Below, piece after piece: positions 1 through 15,300 of a stretch of 64,000 nt of DNA. The translations under genes were made by a program, and so were the position numbers. This stretch comes from Echinarachnius parma (Eukaryota; Echinodermata; Echinoidea; Clypeasteroida; Echinarachniidae): contig JBAMJV010000840.1 in NCBI GenBank assembly GCA_037951105.1, forward strand, positions 32,296 to 96,295, read 5' to 3'. How positions within the stretch are numbered: position 1 is the first letter of the stretch; each line of letters opens with the position of its first letter. Below the pieces are notes generated by a model. That model was given only the letters and a program-made list of their open reading frames with translations, had not been told where the DNA came from and searched no databases.

Positions 1-371
1 AACCCCCCCCCCCCCCCCCCCCTCCAATCAGTCAGTCCGCTGATTAGAAGTGCACATGAACTGGAAGAACTGAAAGAACAAATTATGTAAAACCAAATCC
101 TGAAAGTTTTAATCAAGAAATTGATATGCCAACCTTTAATACACTCTTTATGAATTATATTTCATTCCCAATTTTGCATTCTCTAACAGTTGATGATGAA
201 AAATAATGCTGAAAACAGCTTTAATAAATCCAATAAAATGAGTCAAAAGAGGGCCTGAGCTTTCGATCCTAGCAAAATCTTCTTCAGAGGCAAACTGATA
301 GGTTTGTTTATTTCATTTCGTAATAAATAATAAATACTTCTACATAAATGTATAAATTACTATTTCCACAG

Positions 372-479
372 AGAGAGTTTTTCTACTGCGCTGCACTGAC
401 AACTATAAGGCAGAGACTGGGAGTGCCCCATGAAATGAAGGAGCTTCCTAACACTAGTCTGTTTGAATACATGAAAGAG
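372..479 (+). CDS. BAIAP3: BAIAP3 exon, N-terminal helical segment
   Basis: Acceptor ttccacag and donor gtaagc bound 108 nt, phase 0-0. It encodes REFFYCAALTTIRQRLG and ends EYMKE, matching the helical segment just before C2A in BAIAP3 and UNC13D. First coding exon seen in the window; earlier ones must lie upstream. Confidence 0.8.
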
Positions 480-3400
480 GTAAGCTACCAATAATTAACC
501 TGTTCAGGGCTGATTGAATTTCCTATACCCAGCCAAGTATTTTCAGGACCAGTCTCGAAGGTGTTGATATGTCAAGCCCCGTTTATAGTGACCACCTATA
601 GACGAATCCGGTTTCAAGTCTATAGGGCCATAACTGGGGGGCTTCCATGAGTACAACAAAAGATAATTTGAATAGGTTTTAACCATTATGCAACATGTCA
701 GGTGTATTATTGTCTCCTAAACAGACCTTTGTTCAGCATGCTAGACATGATTGAAGACAGTTATGGCAGACGTAGACTTAAAACCGAATTGGTCTATATA
801 TATAAGGGAAGCAAGAAAAGTGGCCACTGTAGACAGGTGACCTCTATAGGCAGTAGGGTTCTTCAACATTGTTTTCTCTGCACGGGATCTCTTCTGGTGG
901 TCTTTATAGGCAGGTGGCCATTAAAGGGGACCACCAGGCAAAGAACACATAATTATATGTTTTGGTACCGTTTTGTGATATCAAATAGATACCCAACATT
1001 TTGCAAAGGGTTGTGTAATTCATAAACAATGCAATTAATTACCACCACTTACGGCACCATTATTATTTCACGGATGATTCGTTCGCCCATGAACGCATGC
1101 TTTAGAATGGTGATGCGTTTTCCAATTTTTAAATTTTTTCTGGAAACATATTTTTCTGTAATTGTTGATGGAATGAACTACTAAAGATGTTACCTTTCAT
1201 TTATAAAAATATTATTTTTCGGTGGTGGTACCCTTTAAGACAGGTTTGACTGTAGCTTCTTAGCCCCCATACCCTAGACACACAGACAAGACCCACAATA
1301 GACAAAATCTAAATGTTCCTGAGGGACAAGAGGGTGTCCCAAACAAAAAACAATGAAGGTATAGAGAGTAAAAAAATAATTGCCAAATTGAACTATAACA
1401 CCGAAGATAGGATATTTGCACAATTTATTTTGTTTTCTTCTTTGTGCATGTTGAATGTGAAACCAGAAGTTTCTACTTTTTTGTGATATTAGCATGATTT
1501 TGTTGATTATAACTTTCCCTTCTGACTTGGTTTCTTCTTTACTACAGACATTGAATGTGAGACCAGAGGAACATGATGGATTATATGCGCGAGTCAGCCA
1601 TGAAATGGTAACTAACTACACATTGCATTTGCTCGTTTCTTGTTTTTGTATACTGTGTATACTATTTTGTGTATTGGGTCTACCTTGTTGGTGTGCATTT
1701 GTGTTTATTTGGGGTGTATACATGTTGAGTTATGGTTTTGCATTTTTGAAATATTAGTAAAAAAAAGAGCTGAGTTCTGTATTGCACAATGCTCTTTCAT
1801 TATTGTGTTCCTTATGTTGTGTATTTTGTCTCCTTTGTATACATGTATATGGGATGTACATTATATATTTGTTTTTGTGTACAAAATGAATACTTTATTG
1901 CACAATGCCCATTTTGTATTAAGTGTGAAAATGTGTATTGTATATTGGGTCTGTTTTGTTTGTGATTTTGTGTTTATTTGGGGTGTATGCTTACTACTTA
2001 GTATTTATTGTTTTTATATGCAAAATGTTCTTTTGTTATTTGTGTTTGTTGATTTGTTTGTTATTTTGTGTATTTGCTTTATTGTGTTTGTCTATCATGT
2101 AGGCCTTGTGTGTTTGTGTTTGTTTTAAATTCTTTTTGATACTCAATGTGGAGAGTATATATACAAAAATATATGTACTTTTTATATACTGTATGTTAGG
2201 ATGTGATATAAAGTTGTTTTGTCACAATGAATATTGTATATTTAAGAAAAGAGTATTATCTAAACAAAAACAAAGAAAAGTAAAAATGAAATGAAATTGC
2301 TTTTCAGACTTCCCCGCATGCATTCTCATCTTTTCTGGAATCGAGTGGGTCATGCCTCCTTCATTTTAAAAACTATACTATTTTGGTTATAAAGACTTCC
2401 TTTATAACCAGTATCATATATTTATGTAAATTTTGAGACTCATTTCTGCACCTGTAATCCTACACTCTCATCAATTTTGAGCTTGAATATGTATGTACTG
2501 CAAATTCTGGTGTAATGGAGGTTCAAAATGCAAACATTGATATGATCTTTGCTTGAACAATTCTTTATTTTATAATGACAACAACCATAATTACGGTAAC
2601 TTCAAAGAAAGAATCTATTTTGCATGGCACAAAAAAAGATAAAATAATATTTTCATGTTACTATATTTTCTTATTTTGGTTTCTGAATGGTGATTGTGTT
2701 TATTATTTCTCCTCTTGACTTTTTCTTGCATTTATGTGAATAGTGAAATCTTTGGTTCTCTGCATGCTAAGGGGCCTTGCAAAGTTAAACAAATTCCAAA
2801 CATCCAAATCAAATTTGGTAAGAGCTCACCCCACCCACCCACCCCCCTATCCAAACTTTTTTTGGAAATCCATCTCCGACATGAACAGAAAACTCAAATC
2901 AAATAATGACTTTTTAAAAGTCATTAAATGAATTGAGGCGAGTAAAGTGCAGTTTTTGACACTTAATCTTTATTTTGGGGGGGTTTTTCCAATTAAAAAA
3001 AAAAAAAAAAATCCAAAATGGCCCTGGACCCACCCACCCACTTCCCAATCTTATTTGGATGTTTGGAATTTGTTTAACTTTGCAAGGCCCCTAATTAAAC
3101 CCCAAGAATATATATAATCCAAGCCATGAATTGCGTCTTTGCATCCCCAGCCCCCTCCCCTAATCCTTGTTGTAGACGTACTCTCAGCCAAGGGACTTCT
3201 GCCAAAAGACGCAAATGGTAAGATTCTGACCCATCTTCCCATGGTAACTGGGTGTACTGTCATTGTGAATGCTTCATTTACATTCCATGTGCGAGCTGGT
3301 TAAAGTGACATTTGAGTTTTTGCAAGTCGATTTGTACTAATTGTGTTTCACTGCATATTAATTTTGAGAATTAATTTAAATTCATTTTGGTTGACTTGAT

Positions 3401-6400
3401 TTGCAAAATCCTAAGCATTGCTTTAACCAGCTTTCCACCTAGATTTATGGTATATGTTTGATGATGAGGGATCAACTAGCCCAGTGCTTTCATAATGGAT
3501 TGAGAATTTCTTATTTCAGCATTTGTTATCTTGAACAATAAAAACTAATTTTTCTAAAATATATGAGAAGTAATTTGTGAAAGGCATTGGGAAAACCATC
3601 TTTTGGAAATAATTTTTTATTTATTTATTTATTTTATATATCAAATTTATACAGTATACTTCGTATATATATATACTTTTTAATTGATTAATTGACTTTT
3701 TTTTGGGGGGGGGGTGGGGGAATTATTAAGAGTGCTTAAAGGGAAAGTTTCCCCATCATCTATTTATCTTTGATTATGTTCTCTACACATTAAAACATAA
3801 TTTCATGCAAATATGTCCAATGTTTGACCTCTGAACAACGGAGAAGCATCATTCAAAGTCACTCGCTGTATGGGCTAATCCCATTCATCGTGTATATAGT
3901 GTGGAGGCTGCCATTATAATTGTTCAAACCCGGATTTTGAATTGTTCGCGTTGAAATGCTACGTCAAAACCGAACAATCAAGCTCGGCCTCTTTTTTGTT
4001 AGCTCTCGTAGCTCGCAGGGTTTGTGCACAAACACAAGGCAAAACATGAGCCAACAAAAAGAGTAGTTCGGCCAATGTTGGTCAAAGTTGATTATATGTT
4101 GGGGAAACTTTCCCTTTAAGTTTAAATGGGACTTTAAATCTCTTCTTACCTGGGCAGTACAAGTTGTTTTGTTTTTGTTTAATTGTTTTCATTATTTATG
4201 TAATAATAATTAGGATCACATGTTTACCTGAATGTCAGCTTTATGGTATGCCAATTGGACTTTGGTCAAACTCTGTTTACTAGGCATAGCGCTGTTTGAC
4301 CATTATTTGCACATACAAGACTCAATTACATAATGTACGTACTGCACATTGTTGTGGTGCCCACTTCACAAACCCCTCCAAACAACTGGTGCTTGGAGAT
4401 TTAATCATGGTAGGTTAATATTTCTAATAGGAATTCCATATACAGCTTTGCATGCACATTTTCCCACAAAACAGTAGAACACTTGCACACGTTGAATTTG
4501 CTTTAAAGATTAATAAAAGTGTACATTTTACATAAAACAGATAATTTATTCAGAACACTTTATTGTTCTGAGAATTCTATCTACAAGTATGTTTTCCTTG
4601 GAGCTTAATGAGATAATCAACCCTACAAATGTTTTATATTTAGTTACAAAGGCAGCTTTATCGTTAAAATTCCTTAACTTCATTTACACCAACATCTGCA
4701 TCAGGTTTCCGAGCCATTTTATGCTTAGCTTTGCCACGGAATAAACATAAAATTGAATAGAATCATTATTTTCCTGGTGAATTTCAGCTATTTTCATGCT
4801 CTTGCAAAGTTTTTTCCAAAGTTGGAACTTCTTTTCTTGATGCTTTTCTAGTCTAGCCTACTGTCAACATATATTTTAATCGCTTTTGGATAACATTGAA
4901 AATCTGCTGAATATTGAGGGAATTTCAAGAGAAAATGTCTAGAACTTCTTTGTGCAGTAAAAGCCCTCATCCTTGTTTGCATCTTGCACTCCGGAATCTA
5001 CCATTAATGACTCATCCAAAGTTTATTGGAGGTTTGTGTGATTAAATACTTAATCCCTGCATTTAATCAAATTTCATTTCAATGTATTTAAGGTTTCTGT
5101 GATTTTTTTTTTCATTTACACCCCAGTATTGTGTTTGTCTACTCGTAGCTTGTTAATTATTACTAGTTTATCACATTTGTGTCATTTCCAGTAACCTCAT
5201 ACCTTGATTTTATGATATTTCTTGAAACAGAAATCTCACAGTGATTGTTTAAAATTGAATGGAACATGTATCGGGATAAGGTATTATTGTAGTCTGATTT
5301 TTCAGCCGAGTCTGAAAATCTCAGTTGTGTGAGAAAGCTTGTTTTTAAGAAATGAGGGTAGTAAATATGTGATGCCGTTTTGTTTTATTTTTCAAATTTG
5401 TAATAATTTTCATTGGATGATGGTTTCAGGGACCCTGAGCATCTTGCAAAAGATGGATTTAGCGCATTATGTGGGAATGTCGCACAGTCCTGGTAGATTT
5501 GTTCGGGCCTTCGTCTTTCAATACAAGGGTCTTGTGTTTGATTCCCAGCCGCGACACGTGTGTCCTTCAGCAAGACTCTTTATCCACATTTGCTGCTCTC
5601 AACCCAGGTGTAGTAAATGGGTACTTGGCAGGAATTTATTCCTTGAAATGCTTGAGCGCCCCATCATGGTAGCTCGGCTAAAGCCAAGGTAATAATGCTC
5701 CAAGCGCTTTGGGACTTCGGTGATAAAGCGCTATATAAAAATGGATATTATTATTTTAAGATCTTGATATTATTATCATTATTGTAGAAACAAACGTAAA
5801 TCTATTCAACTGGACTTACTTTTTTGCATTACATCAGTGTATCATTGTTATTGTTTTTGTTATTATGATTATAATTATCATTATTATTATTATTATCTCC
5901 ATTAAATTTTAGGGTTCAGCGATCCGTTTTGCACCCTGGGAATCGTCCCGCTGTGGAAGGAGACGAAGAAGGCTGTACGACATGACATTCTGATGGACCA
6001 CTCCAGCTTCGATGCCTTGTCCTTCACACAAATCAAGGAGAAAACACTCAACCCGATGTGGAACGAGCAATTCAGATTGTAAGTTTATTTGAATTGCATA
6101 CTGTAACAGGTTGGGGGCTTGTCCGGGAACTAAACTGACATTTTTCCCAACAAACTTTTCTTTAATGAAATACTAGACAAGTTCAATTCAAGAAGGTTAT
6201 TGAGTAGGAAGAGTTTGAGAAAGACCATGGATAGTTTCGACATGAAAGGGGACCACGCCAGGGTGGACGCCTTGTCCTTCACACAAATCAAGGAGAAAAC
6301 ACTCAACCCAATGTGGAACGAGCAATTCAGATTGTAAGTTCATTTGAATTGAATACTGTAACAGGTTGGGGGCTTGTCCGGGAACTGAACCCACTTTTTT

Positions 6401-9235
6401 AATGTATTCTTCCAAAGAATCACTGCACAGTGCAATTCAGAATAAGAATGATTCCTGTCCAAGTGAACGGAACAGCAGTGTTCTTTTCGCTGCCTAAAAA
6501 TGTTTATTTGATCTTGAATTTGACTTTCATTTTTTTCGATTTTGACTAATATATAGACTGAATTATGCAACTATAACTATATCATTTGATATTTCAACAA
6601 TATTTCTTCATCTTCAAAGCTGTACAACACGACTGTTTATTTGCAAATGTACAAACCTCGACCAGTACTCAAGTATACCTTTATAAAGTAAAATTACATA
6701 ACAAACATTGAAACTTGGCTAGAACAGAGAGCAGGATGTTTCTGCAGAGTTGTGCCAAGTTTTAGTCCAAGGGAATAAGTCGTTCATTGTTTTAACTTAA
6801 TTGATTTTTGATACCATCTTCTGTGAGATGCACAGATTATCAAAGCTAATGAATGAGTGCACTCAACTACACTTTGAAGAGCTCTTTTCTTTTTTGACCT
6901 AGCTGTTATACAGTTATGGGGGTGATTTCTGTTCCCTAAATAAAAGGCTAGTCTATGTAACATGAGTTATATATCATATTGAAGCTTAGATTCTGAACTG
7001 TCATGTCGTGCCATTAACCCGTTCACTTCAAGATTCTGAAATCCTCATAGACTTTGTACATAGCCCACCCGGTTCCTGTAAGCAACCGGTTAACACAATT
7101 TAAATTTTCCAACCTATTGGTCATTTTGCAAATTGAAAAAAAAAAAGCTGTTGAAACTTGTTATGAATTTTTTGCCTGGTTTGTTTTCTTCTTGTACTCA
7201 GTGATGTTGGAGATTTGAATAACGAACAACTGCAGGTTGAAGTCTGGTAAGTTGATCAAATGAAGTCTCACCATATTTCTATTTTATCTTCTGTCTTTGT
7301 TTATTCTTTTTGAAAACTTCTATTTCCTAAATGCTTCCCATTTCCATTTCATCTTGACTTCTTTTCAACATTGTTTAATACCTCTTCTTCCAAATTCAGT
7401 GCAGTCCTCTGAGTAGAGTATTGTACTGTTGTGTGTTGCTGTAGTGCAGTGTGCAGAACTCCAGGAGAGAGCCAGGAAAATAAACTTTTTGAATAATGTA
7501 GGTAGTAATAAAAAGTGCAAGCAAAAAACATCTTTGTTTCTTAGTTTTGGAGTAGGTTCAGTCCTACCAGCACGCTCCTAATAAAGGTGATTGATTGTAG
7601 GGGCTGATATTGTTTCACTGTTTGGAATAGTTTGCCAGTTGGATTGAGGTTGTTTCCCACCGTAGGAATATTTAGGAGAAATTGGAAGACATTGTAGATT
7701 AGATTAGAGAGTCTGTAATTGGAAATGTGCTATAAAAGAATGAATTATGATTATTGTTATATTATTATTTGATCTCTTTTTGTTTATCACGACGAGGATA
7801 CAGTAGCTCTGTCCTACACACAGTACAGAACATTGGAGAGTTGTAGTCTTCATCGAATTAAATTATACAGTTTATCTGTTCTTATTTCTTTACATGTGAA
7901 AAACATGTTCTTTTTTATGCTTTGGATCGTGATAAGGATCGCCTATGCACAAATTGAAGAACATTGGCTAGGTGCCCATTAATTAATTCAATATTTGTCT
8001 GAGATAACCTCATAATTAAACACAATTATACCATTTTTATTGCTTCAAATGTGAATAATGTGTTGTCTTTTTCTTTATCCCTAGGGATCATGACGAGGAT
8101 AGCTCTGTCATGAACACAGTGAAGAACATTGGAGAGGTTTCCGGTTTCAAGGGAATGGGAAGGTACTGACAAAATTATATTAATTATTTAAAAAATTATT
8201 TCAATAAAATATTTAGGCTATTCATATGTGACCGGCTATAGCAAAACCCTGCACTTGTCGGTAATTCATGTTTTGAAGAAATTCACATTTTTTGTTCACA
8301 TAATGTGTGTAAAGCACTAATGATTTTAAAATTGAAACAATCATATCTTCGCCAATTTTTGACCAATTTGTTAGAACAAATGATGAAATGAAAGCTTGTG
8401 ATGAGGCCTTTCTAATGGTATGAAAATCTACTTTTCAATTTTTACAGACAAGTGCAGGGTTTTGCTATAGCCGGTCACATATATAGCAAAACAGAACAGT
8501 GCAGTTCCTTTTATATTTATACAGTCACGTATATTGTAAATGTATTTTATATGTAAACATACAATATGTACAAGTCATTCTGTGAGGCTGTGACATGTGC
8601 AATTGAATTGATTTGAAATTAATTGAAGGAAATGAAACATTTTGTTCTCCAGAAATAGAAAGAATTTTAAAAACATGACTGTGTCATTTTCCAGATCATG
8701 AAACGTCTGTAGGGCCCCGTTTCTAATTGTTATAAATGTCCAATTATATTGTAATTTCCCGGTCATAAATGTCCAATTATTGTAACTACACCATGGCTGA
8801 TTGGTTGTTGGCATGGTAGTTACAGTAATTAGACTTTTACCAACGATTCAATCAGTTTTATAAAAATAGACCCCAGGTGTGAAGGGAACAGGATGGTTCT
8901 GGAAATTAATATCATTATCATTTCAAGAAAATACTCTGGCTTGTCATATTTTGCTCTTGTATTTATACAGTTTTGCCAAAGGGAAGGAGAAAATAGTATA
9001 ATATCTCTCTCCTACTGCAACTTCCATGGCAGGAAATGATTTGCTGGTCACTTGCCAGAGATCAAACAATCTAAGATGTAATCTTTCTAAGTATTAGACT
9101 TCCTTGCCAAACTCAAGGACGATCGCGCTATGACACTATTTGCACTTTTTTGCACATTATGATTTGTGATTGTGCCATTTTACTTGTGTCATTGAACACA
9201 TAAACATACATACACCTGTACACATCTAAAACCAC

Positions 9236-9302
<67 letters not shown>

Positions 9303-12300
9303 GTACATGACAAGGCACACACATAAACATGTACAACAAGAAGACACACATACAACAACACACAAACACACACACATACAACAACACACAAACACACACA
9401 CAACTCACAAACACACATACATAACGACATACACACATACATGAGGACATACACACATACAAGGCATATATTATTAAGTCTTATTTTAGTGCTGTGAATT
9501 TGGCCACTTATTATTATGAAATGTTTCCCATTTATTGGTTTAATACCTTCTTATTTGTTAATTTTGTCTGCAGGTTTTTCAAAGAGGTTGCTCAGTCGGC
9601 CAAAAAGGATGGAAAGAATCTGGATGATTTCCTTGGCTGGGTGACTATTCCCCTCAATGTGAGTTAGTGTCATTTTATACCCTTTTTTAGCCTAGATATA
9701 TATTTCCCTATAGCGTTAATACATGCAGGGCTCAACGCTAGCTATTGCCCAGGGTAAGTTAATGTCGGGCAAGTATAATTGCATAAATGGTCTAGTTTGG
9801 TTGCCTTTTCGGGCAGCTAATTAATTGTTTAACTAGGAGATAATATTGAATTTCTTACATGTAATTCTCATCTAGAAAAAAGCGGGCAACTAAAATTCTG
9901 TTTGGGCAAGTAAAAGTTGAAAATATATGATTGTATATATATGATTGTACTTGCCCGAACGGGCCATTGCAGAGAAACATTAGTATGGAGGCCCGATATC
10001 ATGATATCATCATGCATGAGGTATTTGTAAGATATTTGCTTTACACATGCATTGAGTTCTATCCTCTATGCAGGGATGAAAATTAAAGTGAGCCAAGTCA
10101 AGATGGAAGTCTCAAATATTCAGATAATGATTATTTCTGATTTGGGGAAGATTCATTTTTAACCCTATATAGCCCGGCTCTTAATCTTTAAACGTGATTA
10201 TCACTCAACCCGTTGCCTACGAGTTTGTGAAATCCCCATAGACTTTGTACACAACCCATCCGGTTCGCGTAGTCAAGGGGTTAACTTAAGTACAAAAAGT
10301 GAATTAGCGCCCTTCTCTTCTCAAAAGATGACATGTATTTTGAATTGTAAATAACAATTAATTTTGTTGTTGCTTTTTTCCCCATTTCAATAGACCATAT
10401 CAAGTAAGGGTCTTGCATGTTACTTCCCACTTCAATGTCGATCAGCCAAGTCAAAGGTCGAAGGTGAACTCAAATTGAAGCTTCAGTTGGCACTAAAGGT
10501 AAGCCATTGCAAGAGATGTACATGTATTTTCTCAAATTGATAACATTTTTATCCGGTCTGTTTTTTTATTAATTTGTAATTTAATATCTCTGATAATTTC
10601 CATCAAAATCAGACTTAGTATTAGATTGGAACTTTATACATGGTATATACATGACATATACATGTACATGTACAGGTTCCATAACATTGATTTTCTTTGC
10701 AGGAGAACACTTTTGTAGACCACTATAGGCAGGTTGGCTGTTATAGACATGTGGCTGCCAAGACAGGTGTTACTGTATATCAATCTAATAATCAAGTCTT
10801 TTAGGCAAATTATATTACATTATTGATATTTACATAAATTATTGTCTTATAATTTTGCCTCATAGAAGGAAGCCCCTAAGGCTAGTGCGGTCCACCAAAA
10901 ATAAATACCAATTCATCAAATAATCATAAATTATCAATCAATCAATCGATCGGTCGATCGATCAATCAATCAATCAATCAATTACTTTATCAATCAGACA
11001 ATAATGACAGCTATTTATGAATTGATCGGTCGATCGATCAATCAATCAATCAATCAGTTTATCAATCAGACAATAATGACAGTTATTTATGAATTGATCA
11101 GTCGATCAATCAATCAGTCAATCAATCAGACAGTAATGGTAATTAGTTTTGAATTGATTGGTTTGTAATCATCGTCTATCCCTCACAGAAAGACACTCCA
11201 AAGGCTAATATCGAGTCCCTTGCTGCTGTCCACCAGTATCTGTGGTACTGCTTTACCCATCATGAGGTGTGTGACCAGAGTATGACGTCTTGCAAGTGGG
11301 GCGGCCAGCTCTCTCCCACGGCCACTGCCATCCTACAACAGCTAGCACAGCAGCACCAGCTGCCTGAGATATACCAGCTTGCCAGGTTAGAATGGCTTAA
11401 ACTCTTTCATTGCAATGAACAAGCTTTAATAGTTTGTGAAGGTTTTAATAGTTGCCCTAGCATCTGAGTGTGTCATGAGGTGTGTGATCATAGCACGACT
11501 GCTTACAGGTAGCTTTCTCCCATGGCCACTGCCATCCTACACCAGCTATCACAACAACAGCTCACCAGGTTTGGAAAAATTAAACTCTGTCATCACTAGA
11601 AGCAAATTTAAAGGGGTATTATATCATTTGTCACACCAGTATGCATAGTCTGAGGTAACGTATTCCCAATGGATGACTGTGGCCTCTTACCTCCCCAATG
11701 CCCCCATAGCTATACCAACTGTGTTTTCCGTAATAACTAAATTCAGGGGTAAGTCGATTTGCTAATTTTGAATTAATTCCTCAATTTCAGTTTACAATTT
11801 GCATAATTTCCTTGACTAAACACACTCTATCAGTTTGCAAATGTTTTGTTTGTTGCTGTACTTGTTTTCATTTAATGTGAGTACTCGGAGGACTGCATAC
11901 AGCAAGCGTTGTGTGCTGTCCCACCTTCACCATTTCACACAAATAAATTACAAATTTATGCAATCTGAATTACCGTTACAAAGTATATTCTATATTTAAT
12001 TTTCTTTGACTATGAATAGCCCGTATATTGCCTCCTCACAGCCAGTTCCAGTGCTGTGTGCTGTTCCAGCTTGACATGAATGTCTCTCTTTTTAGTTTAT
12101 TCTTTCCAGATGAAAGTGAATTCACTTTAATAAATGAATTACGAATGTAAACAATCTGAATGACCATGACCAAGTAATACTACATATAGATTGTATATAT
12201 TTTGGAATAAAATGTTGTTCATTTTCTTTGACTCCGAGCAGTCAGTGGATTGCCTACAGCCAGCGCTGCGTGCTGCCCCACCTAGACCTGAACGTCATGT

Positions 12301-15300
12301 TCTCAATCATCACTGGCATCTGCAACCTCTGGGACAACAAGCACCTGGACAAGCAAATGGTAGGACACGGTTCCAATTTAGTTTGCATGATTTTTTTTCT
12401 AAGGATATTGTACGTGATTTGAAATATATGTTGCATTTTAAAGATTGGAATCAGTGTCTTAAACAAAACATCTTGACCCAAACATCATGTTCTCGATCAT
12501 CACTGGCATCTCCAACCTATGGGACAACAAGCACCTGGACAAGCAAATGGTAGGACACAGTTCCAATTTAGTTTGCATGATTTTTTTTCTAAGGATATTG
12601 TACGTGATTTGAAATATATGTAGCATTTTAAAGATTGGAATCAGTGTCTTAAACAAAACATCTTGACCCAAACATCATGTTCTCGATCATCACTGGCATC
12701 TCCAACCTATGGGACAACAAGCACCTGGACAAGCAAATGGTAGGACACAGTTCCAATTTAGTTTGTATGTTGTTTTTTTTTGGTTTATGGAGGATGCGCA
12801 CTGCATGATAGTTACAATTTATGAAGAAGTTACAAATTTCCTTTGTTTCATGCCAAGCTTTGTTGCTATGTGGTTGTGATTGGCCGCTGTGATTTTCTTT
12901 TTCATTGAGTATGATACTGTGTGTTCTTTATTCTGTTGCACTTACCAACATGTGGTATAATTGTGTTTTTTTTCTTCCCCCGTTTTGGTAATTTTCAGAT
13001 GTCGTACTTCAGCAAGTCTTGCGAGGAATTTGTTGACCACTCGATACGCTTGCTACAGAAACAGCATGAGGCATTCTCCTACAAGAACACAGAGGCTGTA
13101 CTGCAACTACACCTCCTCATTCGGTAAATATTAATGAAAATGAAACTTAATTCAAACATATAGGGAAACTGACCAGAAATATATTATATGAATGAAAAAG
13201 AGCAAAGAAAATGGGATTCCAATGGGATTCGTACGAGATCTCCTGATTGCTAGACCGGAGCTCTTACTAACTGAGCTATAGAAAACCCTAGTGTGGTGCT
13301 CGTCCCTGAAACCCCAATAGTTTTCATTTAGATCTTCATTATTTGTTTTACCAATGACAGAACAAATTCATAAAATTTGCATATGTTTCTTCAACAAGAT
13401 CTTAATAACACATTTTCGCACTTAACAATGTTAGTCGAGGAAACTTGTGTGATTATTTTATTAAAGACCAATTAAACAGTTCTACAATCCATGTGCATGT
13501 ACTTGTGTAATCTGTATTATTATGTATGTAATATTGAGTTTGTTTGTCATTACTTGTTTCAACGTATTTATTGCCAGGTGTTTGCTGGTGATTGAGCAGC
13601 TGAGCACGAAACATAGTTGGGGGATATTCAAGGAGAGCATCAAAAACGTCATTTCAGATGCAGTCAAGGTGAGAATTTATTAATTTCTTTTCTTTAATTA
13701 CCTCACAAACAATAGATAGTTTTTTATGAATGTTTAATGCTGACATCATTGTCAAAACATAAATTGTTGATGCGTGGGAAAAGATTTATTGTCTACAAGA
13801 GCGCAGGGTTTCAATAAAACTGTACTCTATTATAAAACCTTTTATTGAAGCTTTGCGTTTCTAAGGTAAAATTTATGACGGAGTGTCTTCTAAAACAGCA
13901 ATTGTCTTCCTTTATTATTGATTCTTCCTTATGATGCATCTGGCAGAACCTTTAATTTACAATGGGTACTCTTAGGACAAAATAAATGGACTATATTCAG
14001 TCATGTCACAATTCTTTACGAATTGAAATATTAATTGGATGTTCTCTTTTATGTATATTTTCATTCATATATATTTTTCATTGCAGAAGAGTGCCAGAGA
14101 CTGGTGCACGAAGCAGCACTTGTTATGCGAGGAAACCTATGAGGCAACACAGTCAAACTTCCTGCCAACGATTCCCTCAGTGACTCTTTTAATACAGGAA
14201 CTCTTTAAATAGGATCAACTGTAAAAAATAAACAAGTATACCATTCCCTTTCTGATTTTGTCCCTTTGCAGAAGAGTGCCCAAGACTGGTGCATGAAGCA
14301 GCACTTGTTATGCGAGGAAGCGCACGAGGCAACACGATCAAACTTCCTCGCGAATGATTCCCTGAGCGATTCCGACAATGATAACGAGGAGGAAGAGACG
14401 CAGGAGTCGCGGCGGATCAAGATCCTAGTGTCGCTGATTGAGAACATGATCCACCACGTCAAGGTCCAGATCCGTCCGCCGGCCCTGATCTACCAGAAGA
14501 CCCTGGATCTCAACCTCATCATGTTGGTGCACATGGAGATGGCAACTAAGGTATACAATCAATCTACAATTTACATTTGCGTATTAAACACAAGAATCAC
14601 AAAATGCTGCACTATTTTCCTCAGTTTTGAAGATGTTGGGAAATGATTTGTTATTATTTGTTCCCCCTTTTTTCTTCCTGCGATTGCATAGCCTATTTTA
14701 CTCCAAACTTTAGGGGTCAGCTCTGCATAATTGTGGACCCCTGTATCTGAAACAGGTGACATACAAATATATTGCCAAGTTTATATCTTTTTTTGAATAA
14801 TGAGTACCTCCACATCTGTTTAGATGAATCATAATATAAAGCAACTAACCTGAATATGATTTGTTTCTCTCTTCAAAATTTGAATTTTTGTTTGCCCAGT
14901 ATCTATAATTAAAGCTGTGTTATTCCAATTAACCATTTTATTATCAATTGAGATATTGTATTTTCTTCTTTTGTCTTTTCATATACTTTTATTGTCTTCA
15001 TTTGTCTTCTAATATTGTGTTAGGTAATGGAGGAAGCAAATGCAATGATGTCCACTGGCAGGAAACTATCGCAGGAGGAGAGCCACCATGCAGCAATAGC
15101 CCTGTTCTCACTCTACCTTGCCATCAAGGGATTCCATCGAGCAGGAGATAGAGAGTAAGATACCAGTCATATTATGGTTGATTATACAGATAAGAAAGGG
15201 ATTAGGTGAGGAGAGGTGTAGAGGGGTAAGGGTGAGGTGATGAGAGGGACGGGGAGGGAAGCGGGGGGCCTAGTGATGTCACTAAGCTATCACAAGCGGA

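Noticed and set aside
1494-2294. Overlapping hydrophobic frames that look like membrane proteins
   Set aside because: The region is T/G-rich duplicated intron sequence. The apparent hydrophobicity comes from base composition.
9128-9462. Open frames of 70-108 codons rich in Cys and Val on the minus strand
   Set aside because: They are translations of the (AC)n microsatellite and its degraded tail.
10918-11140. A CRISPR-like array
   Set aside because: It is an (ATCA)n-rich minisatellite in a eukaryotic intron, without spacers of unique sequence.
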